A stretch of DNA of 18,531 nucleotides, from NCBI GenBank assembly GCA_046724665.1, contig JBKOWZ010000047.1, positions 1 through 18,531 of the forward strand, in the 5' to 3' direction. A program made the translations under genes and the position numbers. This DNA comes from Actinocrinis sp046724665. Lineage in GTDB: Bacteria > Actinomycetota > Actinomycetes > Streptomycetales > Catenulisporaceae. The notes beneath the pieces are model-generated. The model had not been told where the DNA came from, ran no database searches, and saw only the letters and a list, made by a program, of their open reading frames with translations. This document shows, piece after piece, positions 13,681-18,531 of this stretch; positions within the stretch are counted from its first letter, which is position 1, and each line of letters begins with the position of its first letter.

Positions 13681-14232
13681 CTACAGCTTCGGCAGCTCAA
13701 GCGGGATGTCGATCGGGAACGGGATCTCGGTCTTCAGGTGGCCGATGTGGGTGTGCATCAGGCGGTAGGCACCACCGTAGAGCTGGTGCTCGTGCACGAT
13801 CGGCGCGTTGTCCGGTCCGCGTTCGATGAGCCAGAACGTCGGGATGCCCATCGCCGCGTACATGAGCGGCTTGTCCTCGCGGTCACGCTCCTCGGACTCG
13901 GGCGAGACCGCCTCGGCCGCGAGCAGGACGTCCTCGGGTGAGTAGATGCTCCTATCCCAGTCCAGGGCGCTGGCGCGAACAATCGACAGGTCGGGCTCGG
14001 GCGCGGACCGCAAACTCCGCTTGATCGCCATCTCCCGGAAGATCACGTACTCGCTCGGCACCTGCCCACGTAGCAATGTCCGCAGCGTCTCGAGGATCGC
14101 CATGTGCCATGTCTTCTGCGGGCTCATGACGAGGACCCCCCGGATCAGTTCAGTGTGCTTTGGCAGGTTGTCCGGAAGGTTGTCGAGCGTCCATCCTTCA
14201 GGGGGCGTTATGGGCAGGGTTGGCGTGCTCAT
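13681..14232 (-). CDS. Uma2 (DUF820) family putative endonuclease
   Basis: A 183-residue single-domain protein of the PD-(D/E)xK nuclease superfamily. Conserved positions are present: E28 (HTELIRGVLVMSP), D81 (APEPDLSIV), E107 (AAEAVSPES), and K121 in a DREDKPLMYAAMGIPTFWLIE stretch that matches the usual DRGxKxxxYAxxGVxEYWxV pattern. The nuclease activity of the family is predicted from fold; substrates are not known. The ATG at 14232 has AAGGAG 8 nt upstream. It sits 62 nt after the desulfurase stop and 64 nt before the mnmA start, on the same strand. Less strictly G/C-ending codons and the break in a conserved gene pair suggest a later insertion. Such genes are often present in many copies in filamentous actinobacteria and cyanobacteria. 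Confidence 0.9.
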   Translation of the reverse strand: MSTPTLPITPPEGWTLDNLPDNLPKHTELIRGVLVMSPQKTWHMAILETLRTLLRGQVPSEYVIFREMAIKRSLRSAPEPDLSIVRASALDWDRSIYSPEDVLLAAEAVSPESEERDREDKPLMYAAMGIPTFWLIERGPDNAPIVHEHQLYGGAYRLMHTHIGHLKTEIPFPIDIPLELPKL

Positions 14233-14294
14233 GACGCGACTCCTTCCAGTTGCTGCCAATGCGTTCAGAGTAGCAACCCGCACTGACAGGCGCG

Positions 14295-15467
14295 TCAGCT
14301 CAGACCGGCGGACCTGGCGCGTTCGACGACTGCGGGTAGCGCGTCTACCAGCGTCTTGACGTCTTCGGCGGTCGAGGTGCGGCCGAGGGAGAAGCGCAGC
14401 GAGCCGCGGGCCAGGTCGGGGTCGGCGTTCATCGCAAGCAGGACGTGGCTCGGCTGCGCGATCCCGGCCGAGCACGCGGAGCCGGTGGAGCACTCGATGC
14501 CGCGGGCGTCGAGCAGCATCAGCAGCGAGTCGCCTTCGCAGCCGGGGAAACAGAAGTGCGCGATGCCGGGGAGCCTCGCCTCGGGGCCGCGGGCCGGGTC
14601 GCCGGAGAGGATCGCTTCGGGGACCACGGACAGGACGCCGTCGATCAGCGCGTCGCGCAGTTCGGCCAGGCGTGCGGATTCGTGCCGCTGCTCGCGGACC
14701 ACGGCGCTCGCGGCGGCCGCGAAGCCGGCGATGGCCGGGGTGTCCAGGGTGCCGGAACGGGCACGCTCCTGGCCGCCGCCGTGCAGCAGCGGGACGGGCT
14801 CGACGTTGCGGTCGAGCAGGAGCGCGCCGACGCCCATCGGGCCGCCGATCTTGTGGCCGGTGACCGTCATCGCGTCCAGGCCGCTGGCCGCGTAGTCCAC
14901 CGGCAGGTGCGCGAAGGCCTGCACCGCGTCGGAGTGGATCGGCAGGCCGTACGACCGCGCGACGGCCGCCAGTTCCCGGATCGGCTGGACCGTGCCGACC
15001 TCGTTGTTCGCCCACATCACGGTGATCAGCGCGACCGAGTCCGGGTCGCGGCGGATCGCCTCGTCGAGCGTGGCGGGGTGCACGCGGCCGTGCCCATCGA
15101 CCGGCAGCCAGTCCACGACCGCGCCCTCGTGCTCGGCGAGCCAGTGCAGCGGGTCGAGCACGGCGTGGTGCTCGATTCTCGGGGCGAGGACGCGCACGCG
15201 CCCGGGGTCCGCCTGCCGGCGCGACCAGTACAGCCCCTTGACCGCGAGGTTGTCCGCCTCGGTGCCGCCGCCGGTGAACACGACGTGGCTGGGCCGCGCG
15301 CCGAGCGCCTCGGCCACCGCCTCGCGGGACTCCTCGACCACCCGGCGCGACGTGCGGCCGGAGCCGTGCAGCGAGTTGGCGTTGCCCACGCGCGCGAACT
15401 GTTCGGCCATCGCCGCGACGGCATCGGGATGCATCGGCGTGGTGGCGGCGTGGTCGAGGTAAATCAT
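14295..15467 (-). CDS. iscS: Cysteine desulfurase (NifS/IscS family)
   Basis: A PLP enzyme that converts cysteine to alanine and passes the sulfane sulfur to acceptors, here most likely MnmA. The protein is 390 residues. It starts MIYLDHAATTPMHPDAV. H100/H101 (IEHHAVL), the N-S cluster at MWANNEVG (151-158), HSDAVQAFAHLPVD and the PLP-binding K206 (VTGHKIGGPMG) are present. The active-site loop is CSTGSACSAG (326-335), with C332 the expected persulfide cysteine. A second in-frame ATG at 15482 abuts the strong hairpin at 15483-15513, so the ATG at 15467 with GAGAG upstream is preferred. The assignment as an MnmA partner rests on context; an Fe-S cluster role is also possible. Confidence 0.93.
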   Translation of the reverse strand: MIYLDHAATTPMHPDAVAAMAEQFARVGNANSLHGSGRTSRRVVEESREAVAEALGARPSHVVFTGGGTEADNLAVKGLYWSRRQADPGRVRVLAPRIEHHAVLDPLHWLAEHEGAVVDWLPVDGHGRVHPATLDEAIRRDPDSVALITVMWANNEVGTVQPIRELAAVARSYGLPIHSDAVQAFAHLPVDYAASGLDAMTVTGHKIGGPMGVGALLLDRNVEPVPLLHGGGQERARSGTLDTPAIAGFAAAASAVVREQRHESARLAELRDALIDGVLSVVPEAILSGDPARGPEARLPGIAHFCFPGCEGDSLLMLLDARGIECSTGSACSAGIAQPSHVLLAMNADPDLARGSLRFSLGRTSTAEDVKTLVDALPAVVERARSAGLS

Positions 15468-15482
15468 TTCACTCTCAAGCAT

Positions 15483-15513
15483 AGTGGCCCCGGGCGACGG
15501 CGCCGGGGCCACT
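15483..15513 (-). terminator. Strong GC-rich hairpin between etfA and the desulfurase
   Basis: An 11-bp perfect stem (AGTGGCCCCGG at 15483-15493 with CCGGGGCCACT at 15503-15513) with a 9-nt loop. It begins 20 nt after the etfA stop. It is the strongest hairpin noted in the window and is expected to end or attenuate etfBA transcripts. No U-tract follows, as is usual in high-GC actinobacteria. It could also act as a 3'-end stabiliser with partial read-through into the desulfurase. Confidence 0.75.
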
Positions 15514-15532
15514 TTCCGCGCGCTCGCGGCCG

Positions 15533-16492
15533 CTACTTGCGCTTGGCGATCTCCTCGGTCAGCTGCGGGACCACCTTGAACAGGTCGCCGACCACGCCGT
15601 AGTCGGCCAGCTCGAAGATCGGCGCCTCGGGGTCCTTGTTGACCGCGACGATGGTCTTCGAGGTCTGCATCCCGGCCCGGTGCTGGATCGCCCCGGAGAT
15701 GCCGGCCGCGATGTACAGCTGCGGCGAGACGGTCTTGCCGGTCTGCCCGACCTGCGACTGGTGCGGGTACCAGCCGGAGTCCACCGCGGCGCGCGAGGCG
15801 CCGACGGCGGCGCCGAGCTGGTCGGCCAGCGCCTCGATGAGCGCGAAGCTCTCCGCCGAGCCGACGCCGCGGCCGCCGGAGACGACCACCGCCGCCTCGG
15901 TCAGCTCGGGCCGGTCGCCCTTGGGCACGACCACCCGGTCCACCACCTTGGCCAGCTTCGCCGCGCCGGTCAGCTCCACCGCGACGTCCACACGCTCGGC
16001 GGCGGCAGCCTCGGGCACCGGCGGGGTCGAGTTCGGGCGGACCGCGACGATCGGGGTCCCGGCGGTGACCGCGGAGTGCACGATCGACGAGCCGCCGAAG
16101 ATGGACTGCTCGGCGACGAAGGCGTCCCCGTCGAGCTTGAGGTCCACCGCGTCGGTCAGGATGCCGGAGCCGGTCTTGATCGCCAGCCGCGCGGCGATCT
16201 CCTTGCCCTCGGCGGTCGCCGGGACCAGCACCGCGGCCGGCTGCGCGTCGGCCACCAGCTTGGCCAGCAGCTCGGTCTTCGGCGCGACCACGTAGCCGTC
16301 CAGCTCGGGGTCGGCCGCGACGTAGACCTTCGCGGCCCCGTACTCGGCGAGCCGGTCCTTGGCCGCGTCGAAGCCGTCGCCGACGAAGACGGCGACGGGC
16401 GTGCCAAGCTCGCGGGCCTTGGTGAGCAGTTCGAGGGTGACCTTCTTGACCGCGCCGGCGGTGTGGTCTACCAGAACGAGGATCTCGGCCAT
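15533..16492 (-). CDS. etfA: Electron transfer flavoprotein alpha subunit
   Basis: EtfA binds FAD and, with EtfB, passes electrons from acyl-CoA and other flavin dehydrogenases to the respiratory chain. The protein is 319 residues, a normal length. The N-terminal domain spans about 1-190. The C-terminal FAD domain contains SGGRGVGS at 205-212, the GQTGKTVSPQLYIAAGISG signature from 249, AIQHRAGM, and AVNKDPEAPIFELADYGVVGD at 283-303. It starts at ATG 16492, 21 nt after the etfB stop, and forms an operon with it. The gene order etfB-etfA-desulfurase-mnmA matches other actinobacteria. Confidence 0.97.
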   Translation of the reverse strand: MAEILVLVDHTAGAVKKVTLELLTKARELGTPVAVFVGDGFDAAKDRLAEYGAAKVYVAADPELDGYVVAPKTELLAKLVADAQPAAVLVPATAEGKEIAARLAIKTGSGILTDAVDLKLDGDAFVAEQSIFGGSSIVHSAVTAGTPIVAVRPNSTPPVPEAAAAERVDVAVELTGAAKLAKVVDRVVVPKGDRPELTEAAVVVSGGRGVGSAESFALIEALADQLGAAVGASRAAVDSGWYPHQSQVGQTGKTVSPQLYIAAGISGAIQHRAGMQTSKTIVAVNKDPEAPIFELADYGVVGDLFKVVPQLTEEIAKRK

Positions 16493-16513
16493 CTGACAGG
16501 TACCCGGCCCTTC

Positions 16514-17293
16514 CTAGACGAACTTCTTCGAGGCGAGGTAGTCGGCGAGCTCGACCCCTCCGTTGCCCTCGTCGGTGACGATGGTGCCCTTGGCCCGCGG
16601 CGGGGCGACGGCCGCGTCGAGTACCTTCGAGCGCGACCCGGGGACGCCGACCAGCGCGGCGTCGATCTTGGCGGCGGCCGCGTCCAGCGTCTCGACCGGC
16701 TTCTTCTTCGCGGCCATGATCCCCTTGAACGAGGGGTAGCGCGGCTCGTTGATCTTCTCCACCACGGAGACGACCGCGGGCAGGCTCGCCTCGACCACGT
16801 CGTGGCCGTAGTCGGTCTGCCGGTTGATCCGGATCGCCGAGCCGTCCACCTCGACCTTGGCGGCGAAGGTCAGCTGCGGCAGGTTCAGCCGCTCGGCCAG
16901 CAGCGCCGGCACGATCGAGGTGCGCGCGTCGGAGGCCTCGCAGCCCATCACGATCAGGTCGTACTCGAGCGTGCCGAGCACCTGCGCCAGCGCGTACGAG
17001 GTGGCCAGCGCGTCGGAGCCGGCCAGCGCCGGGTCGGTGAGGAAGACCGCCCGGTCGGCGCCCATCTGGAGCGCCTTCTTGTAGGCGTCGGTGGCGTCCT
17101 CGGGCCCCATCGAGACGACGGTGACCTCGCCGCCGTGCTTCTCGGCGAGCTGGAGGGCCTCCTCGACGGCGAACTCGTCCATCTCGTTGATGAGGCCGTC
17201 CACGGCCGCGCGGTCTACGGTCAGTGTGTCCGGGTCGAGCCGCTTGTCGGCCGCCGTGTCCGGCACCTGCTTCACAAGGACGACGATCTTCAT
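16514..17293 (-). CDS. etfB: Electron transfer flavoprotein beta subunit
   Basis: EtfB is the partner of EtfA and carries the structural AMP (or second flavin) and the dehydrogenase recognition loop. The protein is 259 residues, starting MKIVVLVKQVPDT. NEMDEFAVEEAL is at 36-47; the nucleotide-binding segment is LIVMGCEASDARTS near 113-126. EPRYPSFKGIMAAKKKP resembles the recognition loop known from human ETF beta (NEPRYATLPNIMKAKKK). GGGAGG lies about 10 nt before the ATG at 17293. An in-frame ATG 13 codons upstream is disfavoured because it precedes the conserved MKIVVLVKQ start. This is the first gene of the operon; the promoter should be in 17294-17448. Confidence 0.97.
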   Translation of the reverse strand: MKIVVLVKQVPDTAADKRLDPDTLTVDRAAVDGLINEMDEFAVEEALQLAEKHGGEVTVVSMGPEDATDAYKKALQMGADRAVFLTDPALAGSDALATSYALAQVLGTLEYDLIVMGCEASDARTSIVPALLAERLNLPQLTFAAKVEVDGSAIRINRQTDYGHDVVEASLPAVVSVVEKINEPRYPSFKGIMAAKKKPVETLDAAAAKIDAALVGVPGSRSKVLDAAVAPPRAKGTIVTDEGNGGVELADYLASKKFV

Positions 17294-17336
17294 TGCTCCG
17301 GCGCCTCCCGCACGATGGATCCAGTTCCTCAAGCCG

Positions 17337-17399
17337 AGGATACGGGATTCCGGTTACCAAACTACCGTTCAGTAATGTGTCGTGGACCACAGGATACGG
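17337..17399 (-). promoter_or_regulatory. Likely etfB promoter/operator region
   Basis: On the minus strand TATCCT -10-like elements preceded by CCG occur twice, as the exact plus-strand repeat AGGATACGG at 17337-17345 and 17391-17399. Between them lies TACCGTTCAGTA (17363-17374), with TAC/GTA arms, and GGTTACC (17353-17359). This resembles a TetR-type operator zone, but no good -35 was found and the dyad is imperfect. Confidence 0.35.
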
Positions 17400-17448
17400 C
17401 AGGACGGCACTGATGGACGGCACTGGTAGCCGCCGGGCTCGCGCGGCC

Positions 17449-18186
17449 TCACATCCGGGCTCGCAGCACATCGACCTCGCAGCCCGGCGCGTACGGGTCG
17501 AAGCCGTGCTCGACCAGCCAGCGGATCGCCGTCAGGCTTCGCAACGACCACCACCCGCGGATCACGTCGAGATCGACGTCGGTGCCGTAGCCGGCGAGCA
17601 GATCGCCGAGGCGCTCCTCGTGCCCGAGCGTCAAGATGGCCAGGTCGAAGTGGGCATCGCCCCGGCTCGCCTCGGACCAGTCGAGCACGCCGGTGACCTG
17701 GTCGCCATCGACGAACACGTGGGTGATCTGTAGGTCGCCGTGGGTGAATACCGGTTTCCAGGGCCGCAGTGCGGCCTGGGCGACTTGGCGGTTGACCGCG
17801 ACCAGGTCGGCGGGAAGGGCGCCGCTGGTGACGAGCCACGCGCATTCGCTGTCGAGCCGGGATGCGTACTCGTCGATGGTGCGGCCGGGCCAGGGCGGCA
17901 GCGGCGCGTCGTGCAGCTTCCGCACAGCGGCACCAGCGGCAGCCCACGCCGCACGCGACGCTGCCGACGGCTCGCCGAGGAGGCCGAGCGCGGCGCCTGG
18001 CAGGGCCGCGAGAGTGAGCACCGGCGGCTTACGCCACAGGATCTCCGGCGTCGGGATCGGCGCCAGAGCCATCGCCTCGACCTCGACATCGAGGCGTGCT
18101 TGATCGGCGTCGATCTTCAGGAATACCTCACCGACGCGCAGAGTCGCGCGCTCACTGTGAGCGACGACGACCTCGATCTGCTCCAT
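17449..18186 (-). CDS. APH-family phosphotransferase
   Basis: A 245-residue protein of the aminoglycoside phosphotransferase/choline kinase-like fold. K24 in VFLKID is the ATP-binding Lys of a short N-lobe. The Brenner motif is THGDLQITHVFVDG (148-161), with catalytic D151. The Asn expected five residues after the Asp is replaced by H156. The metal-binding DFG equivalent is D169 in GVLDWSEASRGDAHFDLA. It ends with WWSLRSLTAIRWLVEHGFDPYAPGCEVDVL, which I recall as typical of a widespread actinobacterial subfamily with unknown substrate. It should not be read as a resistance gene. The ATG at 18186 lacks a clear ribosome binding site. Neighbours give no clue to the substrate. Confidence 0.85.
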   Translation of the reverse strand: MEQIEVVVAHSERATLRVGEVFLKIDADQARLDVEVEAMALAPIPTPEILWRKPPVLTLAALPGAALGLLGEPSAASRAAWAAAGAAVRKLHDAPLPPWPGRTIDEYASRLDSECAWLVTSGALPADLVAVNRQVAQAALRPWKPVFTHGDLQITHVFVDGDQVTGVLDWSEASRGDAHFDLAILTLGHEERLGDLLAGYGTDVDLDVIRGWWSLRSLTAIRWLVEHGFDPYAPGCEVDVLRARM

Positions 18187-18228
18187 GGCGGCGATTGTCG
18201 CGAGACGACCACCGGCCTCGCCATGGGA

Positions 18229-18531
18229 TTACAGGTGCGGCTTGACCTGCTCCACGAAGAGCCGGCGGCGGTGTTCGACGCCGATGTGGCAGCGCACGAG
18301 GTGCCGCTGTCCGGTGTCGAGGAGCTCCGGCACTTCGGCGGACGAGTAGCCGCCGGTGAAGTCGGCGAAGGCGCAGCGCGGATGGAACGCGCAGCCGGAC
18401 GGCACGTTGATCAGCGACGGCGGGCTGCCCGGGATCGGCAGCAGCCGCTCCTGCACCGCACGGTCGAGCCGCGGCATCGAGCCGAGCAGACCCCAGGTGT
18501 ACGGATGCTCGGGCGAGGTGAAGACGGCCTT
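18229..18531 (-). CDS. Oligopeptide/dipeptide ABC transporter ATP-binding protein, C-terminal part
   Basis: The last 100 residues of an OppD/DppD-type ATPase; the gene enters from the right edge. Reading continues upstream of an internal Met as KAVFTSPEHPYTWGLLGSM, the end of the ATPase domain (HPYT..LL.S.P motif). This is followed by the oligo_HPY extension, IPGSPPSLINVPSGCAFHPRCAFA, with the usual cysteines (CAFHPRC and a later VRCH). The nucleotide-binding motifs lie outside the window. It powers uptake of peptides or other small solutes with permease partners that should lie further right. It ends 42 nt before the APH gene start. Confidence 0.93.
   Translation of the reverse strand, partial: KAVFTSPEHPYTWGLLGSMPRLDRAVQERLLPIPGSPPSLINVPSGCAFHPRCAFADFTGGYSSAEVPELLDTGQRHLVRCHIGVEHRRRLFVEQVKPHL

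Noticed and set aside
14295..17471. A single 1058-codon minus-strand open frame through the desulfurase, etfA and etfB region
   Set aside because: Only its last 390 codons have protein-family sequence (the desulfurase). The rest is Arg/Gly-rich out-of-frame read-through of etfA and etfB.
17449..18186. Aminoglycoside resistance gene
   Set aside because: The protein is a short, divergent APH-fold member with an altered catalytic loop; nothing shows an antibiotic substrate.

Overview
This is a GC-rich chromosomal window (third codon positions almost all G or C, GTG starts, purine-rich Shine-Dalgarno sites) from an actinobacterium. Nearly all genes lie on the minus strand. The order etfB-etfA-cysteine desulfurase-mnmA-(MetE-like)-ligA-gatC-gatA-gatB is a conserved actinobacterial backbone. 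From memory, Mycobacterium tuberculosis Rv3029c to Rv3009c has the same order with other genes interspersed. A Streptomyces- or Catenulispora-like lineage is a guess; the sequence does not fix the genus.

In order along the plus coordinates: (1) positions 1-1739, the first 579 residues of a membrane-anchored PAS-GGDEF protein that runs off the left edge. (2) 1740-2317, a 578-base non-coding stretch packed with repeats: an 8-bp inverted repeat, two short direct-repeat families, a hairpin and a 15-bp-period tandem array of about 16 units that abuts the gatB stop and seems to contain a decayed copy of the gatB 3' end. (3) 2318-5963, the tRNA amidotransferase operon gatC-gatA-small membrane protein-gatB. 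(4) 6084-8129, a membrane GGDEF-EAL protein. (5) 8336-11727, ligA and a short cobalamin-independent methionine synthase-like gene that looks leaderless, with a palindrome inside its promoter. (6) 11976-12425, the only plus-strand gene, of unknown function, converging on mnmA. (7) 12450-15467, mnmA, a Uma2-family gene and a cysteine desulfurase. (8) 15533-17293, etfA and etfB, followed by a strong hairpin. (9) 17449-18531, an APH-family phosphotransferase and the C-terminal end of an oligopeptide ABC transporter ATPase.

Functional links: GatCAB makes Gln-tRNA and/or Asn-tRNA by transamidation. The desulfurase probably supplies sulfur to MnmA for the 2-thiouridine of the tRNA wobble base, so two tRNA-quality pathways sit close together with the essential NAD-dependent ligase. 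EtfAB is an electron carrier. The two c-di-GMP proteins flank gatCAB; one keeps the RxxD inhibitory site and the other has lost it. The Uma2 gene interrupts the usual desulfurase-mnmA pair and is the clearest accessory insertion.

I see no CRISPR array, phage, transposase, rRNA or tRNA. The most unusual element is the 15-bp array at 2054-2303 and its relation to the end of gatB.
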